64,000 nt of DNA from Primula veris (Eukaryota > Streptophyta > Magnoliopsida > Ericales > Primulaceae): contig OY821750.1 in NCBI GenBank assembly GCA_963682055.1, positions 28,652,402 through 28,716,401 on the forward strand, written 5' to 3'. The notes beneath the pieces were generated by a model. The model searched no databases. It was not told the DNA's origin and saw only the letters and a list, made by a program, of their open reading frames with translations. A program made the position numbers and the translations under genes. Shown here piece after piece: positions 1 through 17,774 of this stretch (position 1 is its first letter; the number at the start of each line of letters is the position of its first letter).

Positions 1-2757
1 TTTGAGCGCAATAGCTGAAGAACATAATGTCGACTGGGATCCAAAATCCTTTGGAGAGAAAGAATCAAAACCTTACGATGATTTACTGGTTAGATAATTA
101 TGAAGCTAGTCCAATGCATATTTATGCATTCAACCATGTATGTATGATCACTTGTTCATTTTTAACTTACTGTTGGTATATAAATGATATTTCAGAAAGG
201 ACCAAATACATTTGATAATGCCAGCGAGATGCACCAATATCCTCCTGTTGTTCAAGCTCCCCCTCCTCCTCCTAATGTACATGCTCCTCAAGGTCGCGAA
301 GAAAAGCATAATGCACCTATAAACAATCAGCAGAGTTCGCATTCATCAAATTCCTATAATTTTGCTTCTTCACATTTGACTGGTGGTCAATCAACAGGGT
401 CAACTACTCCTTATCGTCCAGTGGAGCCTTCAGGTAAGAAAATGAATAGTCGCCTAGTATTTTTCTGCATTTAAACAGATTTCTGTACATATTTCTGTAA
501 AGATTTTAAATGGAGTTTGGATATATGAGGATGGTGTTGGGTCCTGCCACTACTTTAGCACAAAACACTATGCTGCATTTCTTTAATAGAAGATTTGGAT
601 AACTTTTCTGTTTGTTTATCATTATTCGTCCTGGGAGTTCTTTTTTAAGAGAAATTTGGAACAAAAAAGATGTGGTTTGTTGATGGGTGGGGTGGGTGGG
701 TGTAGACTATTTGGTTTGCCTGTTGTCTCATCTTTACTATTTCTTTCATGCTAAATCAAAGTTGTGTTGGAAATATTTTCCTACTTTACATCCTTTCCTG
801 TTTCAAATTTGAAACATTTAATTTATTTATTTTATAATTGCATTGTTATCATCTGTTTATTCTTCTACTTAGTGACTGATTTATTGTTTTGGCAGGGACT
901 GAATATGAGGGAACAGATATTAGACATTCACATTCAAGAGATGGGAATTCTTTCTCATCGAGTGGGCAAAATTGGACTACGCAATTTAAGGATGCAACTG
1001 CTGCTGCTCAGGCAGCGGCTGATTCCGCTGAACGAGCCAGTGTGGCTGCTAGAGCAGCCGCACGATTTGCGATGAATGAGCATCCTCATGAAAAAAGTAG
1101 AATAAGTACCACCTCACCTTCTGAAAAAATTGTTAAAAACTCGGAAGATAATGATAACTCTCCCAAAGATAGAAATCAAGAAAATAGGTACCAACAAGAG
1201 ACACATTATGATGCTAATGAAAAGTTTTACAGTGATGATCAAAGTAGTGCTAAAAGGTATAGCCAAGCAGCTTCAATATCTGGAAGACCTTCTGTTTCTG
1301 TTGATGACAAGAGACCAGCAAATAATTTTGATGAGGTAAATAGATATTCTCAAAAGAACTCATTTAAAGAGGAGACAGTAAACCTGCAGTCTAGTGGAGA
1401 AGATGGAAATAATTTCTCTGGTTCGAGTAATAGCAATGATGGAGATAATTTTGTCTTGAACAACAATAATGACCTTTCTGATAGTGGAAAATCCCATAGA
1501 GAAACTGTAATCAATAACGATATCTATACTGCAGGGGCTATTTTTGACTCGTATATATCTGATGATGACATCATAAAATTTGAAAAGCAGCCCCAGTATG
1601 ATGAGCTGGAGTCGGATTTTTACTCTACCTCTGTCACTGGAAAACCATCAAATGATTCTGTAGGATATATAGATAAAGGGAGCTCATTGGAGAAAACAAG
1701 TGGCTTATCCAAGAAACCCCTTTCAACATCTAGTATTTCAGTCGAATTATTTTCCCCTCCTAAATTCGATGAAACTTCGCCAAAAGCTCCAAATTCTGCA
1801 CAAGATGATGACATGGTGCCTGCGGCTTTTGATAACTCCAGTGGTTCTGGTTCAGAAAGCGATGACGAGATCGATAAATCTAGTTTTCGTGGAAAGTCAG
1901 CTGTGGGTAATCGTTCTTATAAAGAAAATGATGTATTCAGAAATTCAAATATTCACAAGGAGCACGGTTTGGCAACGTCATATTTCACCGGAAAATATGA
2001 TTCGGAGTTTACCAGAAAGAAAAGTTCGGTCTCTTCTTCTGACGATAGAGAGTATATTGAAGTTGGTGATAATGAGTTAAAGCTTTCGACATTGGCAGGT
2101 GACCTTAGGAACAAAGGGTATCGAACCCCACCCTATAGAGAAACCCCAACAGGTAATGCATTGTCGCTAAAAGAAGAAGCTGAGAATAGCTCAACTTATA
2201 CTCAAAATGTCTCTACTTCCTCTAGAGTGGAGAGTTCTCTGAATTCTATTGAAAGCGCAAAATTGAAAGAAGGTTCAAACTCGGAAATTCAGTTAAGAAA
2301 CTATGATTCGGTTATGGATGGTTTTGAGGAAGAACTCGCAAGAACGAAATCAGCAAACAAAGAAGAAAGAAAAGAAGAAAATACCAAATCTAAGTTTAGT
2401 GTGCCAGCAGGATTTTTCTACCCAGATGAAAGTGATTCCGAAGAAGATCTGCCAAAGAAAAGCATCAGCAGCAAAGTTCGTGCAAATAGTGGATCTTCTC
2501 GAAAAACAAAAGCCAACGCTGATTCTGAAAATACTTCATATGCAAAGTCCAAACGTGGGTCTGTGAAACCCATTTCTGTTTCCGAAAATAAATCCGATAT
2601 ATCTGAAAATATGCCTAAGGAAAAACTGAAACCATCGACAATGGAACAACCGTCTACAGAAAGCTCTATAAAGAAAGCTAGTCATGTTCATCCCAAGCTT
2701 CCAGATATTGATACACTTACTGCTCATTTGCAGTCCCTTCGACAGAATCGCGGTTGA
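1..2757 (+). CDS. IST1-like protein, 3' part (three exons)
   Basis: Regulator of ESCRT-III in multivesicular-body sorting, cytosolic/endosomal. Exons read as 1-88, 196-433 and 896-2757, with GT-AG junctions and phases that join cleanly, giving 728 residues in the window; the start and most of the N-terminal IST1 (DUF292) helical domain lie to the left. The first exon holds the end of that domain (EEHNVDWDP). Next come a proline-rich stretch (QAPPPPPNVHAP) and an alanine-rich helix (AAAQAAADSAERASVAARAAA cut here to its core, around 950-1060) typical of plant IST1-like proteins. A long Ser/Asn/Asp/Glu-rich disordered tail follows. The last 25 residues (KLPDIDTLTAHLQSL) look like an MIT-interacting motif of the MIM1 type, which recruits VPS4 or LIP5. 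The family call is firm; which plant paralogue is not decided. Confidence 0.88.
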
Positions 2758-3653
2758 GTACATAATTCCGTGTATATACAGTTTCTTTTTTCTAGTCTGA
2801 GATTCGGTTATACTTATAACTTATACATATGAGATGTGATTTTACATATAATGGAAATAGAAATTTCTTAACTTGTTTACCAGTGTTCAATAATATGTTA
2901 CCATCAAATTAATGTTGTTCTTACCAAAGATGAACTTCTATTTGGTCCTCATTATGTCTGTATATTGATTAATTCTTTCAATATATTATGTCTGTATATT
3001 GATTAATTCTTTCGTGGTATTTCAATATATTATGGCATAATTGAAACTTGTCTTTTGTACTGTCATTTTATTTAGTAGCGTTCCAGTTATTTTTCGAAAA
3101 GAATTGCCGTACATGCAACATAATAGATAAATAATTCTTTTCTTTCTAATCAATAGATAAGATAGCATATGCACCAAAATGTATATAATAGTAATATATT
3201 ACTATATTATCAATAAGTTGTTGATTACTAATGTTATTCGATACTTTGCTGCTACAGTTGAGGAAAAAATAATATACTAACACTGTTTAACGATTTAAGT
3301 ACTACACTATCAGTTCTAATAATTGAGGTATCAAACTATGAAATTTGTTACCTGATGACCTATCGTTAAAATTAATGATGAAACTGTACTCAAATTCTTT
3401 TGCCTATCACATGATGAGTTTAATTCTATCAGCATTTGTTAAAAATAGATCTCCAAATGTGAGATGCAGTGACTGCAATTTCGTCAATTTATTTTGTTGG
3501 TCTCTTAATTGGACGAAATTTTATATTTTGGTACATCAACTGTTAAAATTGCTAGTACAATATCTAAATCGATAACCACTGATAGTACGGTACACTAAAC
3601 ATATTTTTTTGTCACAATTTTGCATTCACATACTAGTATCCATTTACATAAAA
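2758..3653. other. 3'UTR of the IST1-like gene and intergenic DNA
   Basis: No gene is seen. The first few hundred bases are probably 3'UTR. A 33-base direct repeat (TTATGTCTGTATATTGATTA and following) occurs twice at about 2953-3012. The rest is AT-rich. Confidence 0.5.
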
Positions 3654-4273
3654 TGGCCTCGTTTGGTCGCGTCTTTTATATTCAAAAGTATACTTTTTGT
3701 AAGTGGGTTGAAAAATATATTTTTTCTGTTTACTTTTTGGTAAGTAAATGTTGTTTGGTGAACACCGTAAAAGTATACTTTTCATTAAAAATGTTGTTTG
3801 GTAAAATATGTTTATTTTTACTTTTTGAGGGAAAATGAATTGTTTATTTCGATTAATAGAATAAAACAAAATAATTAACTAGCAAAAAAAATATTTCATT
3901 ATTTAAAGATTAAAACATTTTGTTGTTTTACCTTCTTATTTGTTCGACAAATTGAGCAATTGATGCGTGCTTCTTTTCCTAATCTTCATCTCTTTCTCCA
4001 AAACTCATCGTAATGTAAATAAAAAATTTGAAATTATTGAACCATGAATGAGAATGTAAAAATAGTGTACATATTTACTCAGTTTACCTCTTTATATACG
4101 TAATGAAAAGTAATACTTTGAAAAGTATCATAAACTTTACTTTTATAAGTAGTCTGAGATGGATTTTACTTTTATAAAAAGTAAGATAGTTTTAATCACC
4201 ACCAAACAACATTTTTACTTTTTATAAGTAAAAGTAAAATTAAGTAAAAAGCAAGGTCAACCAAATAAGGCCA
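3654..4273. mobile_element. Non-autonomous TIR element (Tourist/PIF-like candidate)
   Basis: The left end GGCCTCGTTTGGTCGCG and the reverse complement of the right end GGCCTTATTTGGTTGAC match over the first dozen bases. Inside each end lie mirror copies of TTACTTTTT/TTGTTTGGT motifs. The flanks read AAT on both sides, a possible 3-base target duplication. No transposase is present. Superfamily assignment is by end sequence only. Confidence 0.55.
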
Positions 4274-5711
4274 ATATTAGTAGTAATAAAGTGTGTTAGT
4301 GTGATGCATGGATAAGGGTTCGGAGTCTAACCCGATACAACATATACTTGTCAAACGACGGTTTTGAAATATAATGCACGATTCGGCCGGGACACTACAA
4401 GCGGTTTAGGCCTGGATAGTAAAATACCATTCAACTCACATTTCCATTAATTAGTTCAAAAGATTTGTATACCACCTGACCACTTTGGTATTGTTGACGC
4501 ATCATTTTAGAATCATTCGATATCCCAAATGAATCATCAATTCAAATTATAACTACTCAAATATATTTGTGGGTCTTAATTTTTTTCTTTTATTCAGTCA
4601 ATCAATTGAACGGTACAAAATTCCGTTTTCAAAAATAAATATTCAATTGTTACTTTTTTTTTAATTTTGATTAATAATTAAATTTAGTGTAGTATACACT
4701 AAAGTTATATATTTTTATTTGAGTTTTTATTGTGTTGTAAAATTTATTTTTAATTTATTAAATCATAATTTGTCTAAATATATAATAAAAATTGAAAAAT
4801 TAAATTAATTATTAAAAATGTATCATTTAAGCTTTTATTTTTTAATCCAATAGTTATAAAGGTGACTGACAAAATGACGACCTTGTCCAAATGTACATTG
4901 TCCAATCTCATCACTCAAATACTTCAACCAAACAAGACTTCAGTTTTCTAATGGAATAAGGGAAAAATGGTTAATTGGTATAAAACCTATCTACTTTTAG
5001 CAGACTCAACCTACCTATTTTTCTAATTTTGTTTACTAAACCTTAATGTTTTAATTTCAATCAAGACAATCTTGTTTATGGACACTTTAGTTTCTAATTA
5101 AAAAAAAACTAAAAAGAGTGTTTAATAACTTTGCTACAATTGTTTACTTATTTGACACTCAACTTATAATACACGATCACCAAACTAGTCTCATGTCTTA
5201 TCAACTTTTACCAATTTGTTACTCAATCTATAATGTTTAATTAGACATAGGTGATTTGACTGAATGTTAAAAAAAAGTTCGATACCCATTTAAAAATGCA
5301 GATAGATTGGCTAGTAAATCGCTAAAAACTGATAATACATGATTGTAAATAATATTTTTCTCCGAAATAAAGATACCAAAAGAACCGAGTTTGTTCATTT
5401 TTCGTACCTTCGTTTCTTCATATATTTTTTTTGGAACATTGGTTGTTTAAATTTTCTTTTATATACCTTAGTTTCTATTTTTTTTCCTTTTGTTATCCAA
5501 GTTTTAGTGGTTGAAGATTGATCAAAATAGAAAAAAAATATATATAAATCAAGATGTGAGAAAGAAAAATTAAGAAACCAATGTAAAATTGAAAAAAGAA
5601 GGTACAAAAAGGTAACAAATAAATAAAGGTATAAAACTCAAAAAGAACTTTGGTCTAAATATGAGGGGGGATAATTAGTGTAGTTTTTGCAAAAGTGATC
5701 ACCAGCTTTGC
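4274..5711. other. AT-rich intergenic DNA
   Basis: No coding signal is seen on either strand. The short open frames around 5340-5600 are low-complexity Phe/Tyr/Lys readings of AT-rich DNA. Confidence 0.5.
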
Positions 5712-5790
5712 TATAAATTAACAACGAAAATGAAAAAATATATAAAAATACAATCATTTTTGCAGTCTCTGTTTCTCTCTTCTATAACTG
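5712..5790 (+). promoter_or_regulatory. Candidate TATA box and 5'UTR exon of OMT1
   Basis: TATAAAT at 5712-5718 is followed about 50 bases later by a CT-rich leader ending in AACTG, with a GTAAAG donor at 5791. The matching acceptor would be TTGTAAG ending at 7272, five bases before the OMT1 ATG. The same arrangement, an intron ending just before the start codon, is seen in OMT2 and OMT4, which is the main support. Confidence 0.45.
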
Positions 5791-7272
5791 GTAAAGCTCT
5801 TAAAACATTTAGATTTCTTATTTCTTTTTAATGTTATTGTCTTAAATTTGTAAGAGGAAAATTAGATGAATAAATTGTTAAATTGAGTAACTCTTATTTC
5901 ATTAAATATTAGTGAATTTCTAAATGGGAACGACATTAAATTAGTTGAAAAAAATATATAGTTGACTTTCATTTACAATTTGTATAGGGAAGTTAGTTTT
6001 TCAGGATTTGAAAGTGTATGAAGGGAGTATAATTAATAATTATGTATACGAGTTATTAGCGAAAGGAACAAAGTGGAGACAGTCGGGTGCAGCCCCTTTT
6101 TGATAAAATTTGATGAAAGAATAACTTTTTTCTTACGTGTTTTGATTAAAAACTTCAAAAATTAGCATTTCAGCCCCCCCAAATTTGAAAAAAAAAACTC
6201 ATAAAGTATGAAAAACAATCATATAGAATATCAACTCTCTCGTTGAAAGTTCATGGTTCCGTCCATGTGAGTAATATGAAGTTGAGTGATTTATTAATTT
6301 TAATGAAAAGTTCTACAATTTTTGAGTGTTTTATGATGTTTTCGTTCTAAATGACTGTATCGTTGTATTTGTATGGGTGTTCTAAAATAAGATTCTGTAG
6401 ATAGATGATCATGTATCCATTGTCTGAAGTGGTGATTAACAGGCTAAGATAAAAACTGAAAAGCAAACAAAACTTATATGATAGTATTTGATCCATTCGC
6501 CCTTAATTGTGACTTTAGGCGAAAATGGGATTTACCACTTTTTGCCATTCTTTAATGATGATGAATACGCTAGTGATGGACCACTGGGAATCTGGGATTG
6601 ATCAGGACCCAGGACTAAGACGCCGTATTGGCATTATAAAAGAAATACTGAAACTGGAATCTTAATGAACTTTTGTAACCGTGTTTTAGTTGTTCGTTTT
6701 AACTTTTGTCTATCCGAAAATGATTTCCTTTATCAGGTCCAGATGTTGTCTCTTTTTGTTTAACTAAATAAAAGGAAATTGGGTTCACTTCTGTTAAGTT
6801 GCTAACTATGCTGACTACACTTTCTCGCTTTTATTGATGAGTTTCTTGACATTGATTCTAAACATATGAGTTTCTCCTTTATTATCACGAAAATTTGCTG
6901 GACTGTTCGTTATACAAGATGTCAACTTACGTTGACGATGTTATGTCTGTTTTGGGAATGGAAATCTGTCGGCAAATTATCTGGTGTTCATAACTTTTGA
7001 TTTTCTGGAAGCGGTAGTGAATTAGGATTATCGTTCATATACTATAAGTACAGAGTAAGAAGTTTACCCAAAACCATACCCACAGAATCCGCTTGAAATG
7101 AATCGGTTAAGAATGTTTATACTTAAGCCACCAATCTTAATTGTTTTCCTTATGTTCTTTCTCTTATTCTGCAATTGCTTCTCCTTACGCTTTGTTTCTG
7201 GTATGCCCCTGTAAATCTGTAATGTACCTTTCGTTTTAAAATCAAATGATTATCTTTTCATGAAATTGTAAG
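5791..7272 (+). other. Putative 5'UTR intron of OMT1
   Basis: A 1.5-kb stretch without a coding signal between the candidate leader exon and the start exon. It is inferred from the shared gene structure of the three intact OMT genes. Confidence 0.4.
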
Positions 7273-7277
7273 GCGCA

Positions 7278-10049
<2,772 letters not shown>

Positions 10050-12399
10050 TATTTATTTCGCAAATTTCTCAAAAATGTCTTTCCATCTCTCCTTTGTTAC
10101 ATGAAATTATCTCGTCATATGTTTTTTTATCTAAGTTTGTGCATTCTGTGTGCTTCCTTGTTGTATTTCAATGTGAGACTCGAATAATATTTGAAGACTA
10201 TAAATTGAATCACTCAGCGGTGCGTCTCATGTCTGTCTTCGAAGGTTGTGCACTCTGTAGGCTACTTTTTGTTGTAGCTTTCAGTGTGAAGGTTAAATAA
10301 CAATTGAACATTGTACTGTACATCGAATATATCACCGTAGATTTGATTATAGTGGTTAGTGACAGTTGAAAATCAGCTCTGAAATTTGCTTTCCCATACT
10401 AACATGCGATTACAGTGAGCTCATGTTTGAACAATTTGGTATAAACGGTATCCTCTTTTTATTAGATTGTCTCCATGTCCATGTTCTCGCTAAGGATACT
10501 TACACTTAATTTACAAAAAACTGTGTTTTCAGTTACATGACCAATAAACAAGGTTACTTCTGAGTTCTGATTCTTTGTAGGTATTGCTTTTTTAACAAAA
10601 AAAGAAAAGAGTTCAAAAGCAGTTTGTATGGCGTATATGTCAGCGGTCAGCCTCTGGACCTTGCTATTTCATGTTCGCTATAAACGTATCTATCACATAC
10701 AAAAGAGAAAAGCCGCACTCGAAATGGTCAAGTTCATAAATCATCACGTTGACAAACAATCAAGCATAATTCAAAATCACTTATATATGGAGTAATAAGT
10801 AATATCATCCTCTAGATTTTCTTTTTAGCGTCTTTAAAAAAAAAAGTTGTACAAGATCTCTCTGGATAAAATCGGACGTGTTAATGTGAAGCCTATGTAT
10901 GTATTTTTACATTTTTTGTGTTGTAATTAATTATGTTGCTTTCAACTCATTTTTTTGGATTAAAGTTTCAGTACGAATAAGGACGTTCATCACAGTTCTT
11001 TTGTGGGTGATAGGGAATTGAAGATTTGAATGGAGTTATTAGCTGATAGTGTTAGTTAGAAATTCATTTTCCACCCACCATTTAGACCACGGCCTCATTT
11101 GATCGTGGAATTTATAGTCCCCCGGGATTATGAGTCCGGATGGGATCGTGTCAAGATTAGAAAACACTTGTACATTTATAATCTAGAAAATATGGATGTC
11201 ATCCTAAACTTTCTAAATACACTCATTTTAAGTCATTTTGAAGTCTCATATAGTCATGACGTAAAAATGTAGTCAATTTTTTTTTGTGGTACCAAGGAAT
11301 TTATTGTGCAATTGCATCTCACACAAGATGCAACCAAATTTTCTTATAAATTGTTTCTTAAAATGGAAAAAAAAAAAAATCACATTTGAATTTTATTATT
11401 CTTGAAGACTTTAAAAATAATTAACCAGTTTCTGACTTTCTGGTAAACAAACCAGCTGGTGGGTAGGTACGCACCAGAGGCACACACAATCTAACAATTT
11501 TTGAAAAACAATTTTTTTTTATTAATGTTTTTCATAATAATTTATATATATGGTATTCTGACAACCACTTAAATATTTGTTTTGTCAACCACTTCCAAAA
11601 TTATATATTATTAGTGCAATAACATAACATAATTTTGTATGTGCTGATAATATATAAGTAATAATTAAAAAAATTAACATATTCAAGTGATTATAAAAAC
11701 ATTTTACACAAACTTATCATCTTGACATGTAACACACATTTTTAAAAAAAATTAAACAAAAATAATAATTAGAGTAGTGGTGAGTGCAAACAAAATTTAT
11801 AAAAAAAAATTTGATGGTTTGTATTTAAATTGAAGTGATTGTGTAATAGATATTTAATTGTTCATGTATATCTATTATTTAATATACGTTTTGTTTTTTC
11901 AGGATTTTTTTAAAATATTTTTTTACCTCCGTATCTTAAACTTTTTACTTGTTATATCTTTATTTATTAAATTTAACTTTTATATCTTTTGATTTTCTAT
12001 TTTATTTAAATTTTAGTCAATTTTGAAATGCCGAAACTTTCAACACATGCACTGGGTTTTTTTTCGAGTTTGAAAAGAAAGCCGAAATTGAACGAAAAGG
12101 AAAAAAAATAGAAATCAAATAAATTTTAATCAAGAAAACAAAGTAAAAAAAAAATGAAGAAAATATGGTAAAAGAAGAAAAAAATCCGATTTTTCCATAT
12201 TTATACTTTAAAAAATATTATACGTTTTTATTAATTTTGACAACTATGCTATGTTACAGTTGCTCACTTTTGTATAAGTTTAAATGTTAAAGTACATGGC
12301 ATGTGTGTATGTTTCACCAAAATCTTAAAATAGTACATCTCCATCACATGGAATGTTTCACAAAAATCTTCAACAACAAAAAAACCATGGAACTTTTGC
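10050..12399. other. Intergenic DNA between OMT1 and OMT2
   Basis: No gene is seen. From about 10050 to 11480 it matches the flank of the dead OMT copy at 25240-26350, for example GGGAATTGA near 11012 and 26200 and TGTTTCTTAAAAT near 11350 and 26285. A GGCCTCATTTGATCG motif at 11093 resembles a transposon end, but no partner end was found. Confidence 0.55.
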
Positions 12400-12498
12400 T
12401 ATATAAAAGCCCCTTAGCACATTTCCTTTTCAAATTCACAGCTGAAGAATTTAGAGCTCATTCTCACATACTCTATTCACTTCTTAATACAGTATTAG
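12400..12498 (+). promoter_or_regulatory. TATA box and 5'UTR exon of OMT2
   Basis: TATATAAAA at 12400-12408 is followed by a leader containing AGAGCTCATTCTCACATA and a donor at 12499. The same block is conserved upstream of OMT4 (32862-32936), which supports a real promoter and leader exon. The intron would run to 13999. Confidence 0.65.
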
Positions 12499-13999
12499 GT
12501 GAGATCTAATTATCTATTAACATCATATTTTTAAATATGTACTAGTATAGAGTTACAACTTACAAGCCTTTGCTAACTGGTACTTTTGACATTGAGTTGT
12601 ATCATATTTTATTTTTTTGCCAAATCATCTTAATCTTCCTTAATTTTTTTATTTGTCATCTTGAAAATATATGCACAGCAAAATGACGCAAGTGTATATT
12701 TTGTTATGTTGGATACCATTTAGAGACAAAATTTTACATAAACCCTAATCAGAAGCGATTTTCCACCTTTTCTTTTATGTTACCAACTAGTGTTATAGTT
12801 CATTTTGCTGGAGTTTTGTGCACTTAATTTTATTTTTCAAAAATTAGTTTCTAATGAAAGTTTTACAGCAAGAGGAAAAATACACAGAAAGGTTATTAAA
12901 GTTATGTACGATACTATTTAAAACTGTTATTATTTTATCTTTTATGTTTAGAAGGTTACAGTAATGTTGAGCTTGTCTTTTTGAAAGAATCGAGTCTTTT
13001 AACGTATTACTAAAAAAACGTGTTACTTCTGAAAAGAGGGCGGACTCTCTCTCACTCAAAACGTATATTAAAAATCTTTCTTGATAGAAACATTTTTATA
13101 TAGATTACGTTAGGGACTTGATAGAAACATGTCTATATTCTGAATCTTTTAGAAGATAATTCGTTCCATTCATTATGTTTAAATCATACTCACATTAAGA
13201 TTAAACAGACACCCACTTACCAATTTAAATCAGTGACGATTTATATTTATTAAGCATATTGTATTCCTTAATAAATACCACTTAACTTAATTAATGTATC
13301 AGATTAATAAATTCACATGCAAGGTTTGATACAAAAATACTTATAAGCTTTTAAGGGGATATTATCAATCCCAATACCGTGACATGAATTTCTTCATTCA
13401 CTAATAAACACTAGAGTTGAAATGTCACCGTAAAACAGACTGAGTTTGTTACCCATAAAGAATTACACTATTTTATGAATTAAAACGATTATCATTTCTC
13501 GTACGTGCTTAATTAATAAAATCATAATTAAGAGTTTAAACAAATTGTATGTCCAAGGCGTTAATTATTGTTTCTAGTCGATACAAAAATAATTGCCTTG
13601 TTACGGTCCTGTTTAATACACTCAGAGTGCACTAGCATATAAAGTTGTAATACTCAATTCCCTGTAGTGAAGCCAAACTTACTAAAATTATACACTAAAA
13701 TTGTACCGATGGTCTGTCCATTTCCATCTAAAGTTGTAAACAATTTACTTATATTATATAAGAACCGATAGTCTAATCTTTCATGTGTAAACCGTATTCT
13801 ACACACGGTTTACACACGAATTATAATATTAGACACTTATTTGCGCATTAATAAATAAAACAAATAACATATTACCAATATAAAAATGTTTCCCATAAAA
13901 AAAATACTAAACTAAAAACATGTGTTTTAATACTATTTCCTAACATATAATGGCATTTACTTTTATATAAATTAATGGCACTAATTATTCTTGTTTTAG
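12499..13999 (+). other. Putative 5'UTR intron of OMT2
   Basis: AT-rich, without a coding signal. It ends in TTGTTTTAG at 13999, matching TTCTTTTAG at 33549 in OMT4. A 12-base inverted repeat (TGTGTAAACCGT / ACGGTTTACACA) around 13784-13815 could form a short hairpin. Confidence 0.5.
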
Positions 14000-14012
14000 T
14001 GGCAGGTAGGCA

Positions 14013-15574
<1,562 letters not shown>

Positions 15575-15990
15575 TAATTTAAAATTAGATGTTGTCACAA
15601 TAATTCCATATGTTGGAAGAGTTCAGTTTATTCCAAGTGCGTGTGCACTTGTTCTTGTACAATAAGACTTCTATTTGTGGTGAAGAATTTGATGATATTT
15701 TGAGTTTCAATTCATCATCATGTTATCGATTTCAATTGATGTCTGGTGTTTGCATCTTTCCCTAAGATAATCTTGAAAAGAATGGAAACATTATAAGTTA
15801 TAAATAATAGTGACAACTGACCACGCAAAGATGAACAATTTTAAGGAATCAGAGGAACTCATGTGTTCCATTAGGGTTTCATATCTCTAATCATCGAAAC
15901 TGACTGGCAACTGGGTTACTACGAAATGAAGTGGATGCCCCAATAGTGGACTGGAAAATAAAAATAAACACTTTGATGTGGTATCAAATT
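15575..15990. other. 3'UTR and flank of OMT2
   Basis: Probable 3'UTR. The start (ATTCCATATGTTGGAAGAGT) is shared with the 3' flank of OMT4 near 35837, marking the duplicated block. Confidence 0.5.
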
Positions 15991-15997
15991 TCAAGTT

Positions 15998-16577
15998 TTA
16001 GTGGTGGCAATATAGTACGCATATAGCTGAAAAAAGTCTCAATTTTCCTCAAGGTAAGGAACATGGACTCTATTGATACAATTTTAAATTCAAACCAAAA
16101 CTGGAATTGCTTAGAAGCCAATAGAAGAAAATGCAATTGGCAATTGCCAGATTGAAATAATAGTAATTGAGTTTGTTTGTTAGTTGTAACAACTTATAAG
16201 TTTCAATGTCATATGCAAAGACCCCAAAGAAGAGACACAAACAGAAAACTCTTGAATTATGCCTTCTTTTGAGCTCATACTTAAAAGTTAAAATGTGGTG
16301 TAATTGTTTTTTTCACTGCCTTCTAAGATCGTCGGAAAAGAAAGGAAACCGTATACGTAGCAATGTTCTTTGTATAAGTTGTTTCAACTTACAAACAAAC
16401 CCAGTTAATATTACTTCAATCTGGGAAATGCCAATTACATTTTCTTCTATTGGCTTCTAAGCAATTCCAGTTTTTGGTTTAACTTTTAAATTGAATCAAC
16501 AGTTCATGTTCCTTACCTTGAGGGAAATTGTAACTTTTTTCGCTATATATATATACACGCTATTGCCACCATTAAAA
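15998..16577. repeat. Large imperfect inverted repeat downstream of OMT2
   Basis: The left arm (about 15998-16200) and the reverse complement of the right arm (about 16372-16577) agree over some 200 bases, including CCTCAAGGTAAGGAACATG, CTGGAATTGCTTAGAAGCC and AATAGAAGAAAATG. The loop is about 170 bases. Words such as CCTCAAGGTA and GTGGTGGCA also occur in intron 6 of DHS copy A (about 36970-37260), so the arms look like duplicated DHS intron sequence. Transcription would give a long hairpin. Confidence 0.7.
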
Positions 16578-16639
16578 CAAAGTGGTGTAATTACTTTTTT
16601 TTCACCGGAATTCTAGACTAATCTTGTTTTTTCTCCAAA

Positions 16640-16849
16640 TTTTTAATGGTTGCAATCAAGCCCTTATTTGGTGATCAGTGTTTTCGTCAAGGTAAGAAAA
16701 TGTAACTAAACCTTGGAACCCGAAATCACACCAAAGTCAACACTAAACAATGTTTACATTGACAGTTTTAGCGGAGCCTAATTTTCCCCTTTATACAGCA
16801 TCATTTACAAAAGCTGCAAAAATATGCGCACCATTACACATCATATAGG
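16640..16849 (-). pseudogene. DHS relic 1 (intron 6 / exon 6 fragment)
   Basis: GCGGAGCCTAATTTTCCCC at 16771 and GCACCATTACACATCATAT near 16828 match the 3' and middle parts of DHS exon 6 (GCGGAGCCTCGTAATTTTCC at 37469, GCACCATTACGCATCATAT at 37571) with deletions between. The preceding 130 bases (CAAGCCCTTATTTGGTGATC and following) resemble DHS intron 6 near 43720-43770. No reading frame survives. Its place downstream of OMT2 shows that the ancestral block included a DHS gene. Confidence 0.65.
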
Positions 16850-17774
16850 CCCTCCAGTTTGTGGCTTTGTGTGCCAAGGAAAAGAACCAGACTCATAAGT
16901 GTGATCCGATAATTGAGCTAGTTTAGTTTTGTTTTAAGTATTATATGTCATGTCAGTAGGGGATATATTAATTAGGCTACAATTAGACAGAAACATACAA
17001 ACTCTCTTTAGCGGTATTTACGAGAGATAATGTAGTTATCTTGTTCTTTCACGTATGGCCTGACCATTTAGGGTCATGAATCGATGCAGAGTTGGTTCGT
17101 TGATATAGTTATGGTTACAGAGTACAAACAAATTAGGCAAATTGAGTTTCATTATTGCCCTTCAGTTATATGCTGAGAGATTCCTCACTAATTGTATGAT
17201 AAACTTTTGAATCAAGCTATATGCTTATAAAGATAATATTTTCGTAATACACGAAAAGAACGATTTTTTAAAGGTTTGATTTCGATATCAAGAATATCAA
17301 ACATGTTCATGTAAAAGTAGTTCTTTTATGATTATTTTAGAAATCTCTTGGTTAGCAATTCTTGAATATGACGTGTACATTAAAAGCAAAAAAAAAAAAA
17401 GCTATATATTTACTAACTCATAATGGTATGTAGAAGTGAAACCATAAATGTCAAAATCCATAACAACGAAATAGTACTTACGATGATTTGCAAGTCGCAA
17501 AAAGATAGATATCTACAATTGGACCGGGGAAAAGAATTACAACGCATAACATATGTGACTTTAGAATTAGATTCATTCATGAGATGGTAACTCAATGCTC
17601 AAAATGTGCAATATGATATACAATTATACATTACTTCGTCTTTATACGAGCGCAGGTCTCAAAGAGGTGCTTCAAATAACACAGTATTTGGCATCATAAA
17701 AGCGTCTATTTTATTTCCAACTTTTCCACAAAACAAAAGCAACCCTCTTGGTCTCAACGATTCGTCTCAAATCC
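16850..17774. other. End of block I and intergenic DNA
   Basis: Up to about 17170 this matches 36229-36640: GTGTGCCAAGGAAAAG, ATTTAGGGTC, AATCGATGCAGA and GAGTTTCATTATTGCCCTT are shared. After that no feature is recognised. Confidence 0.5.
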
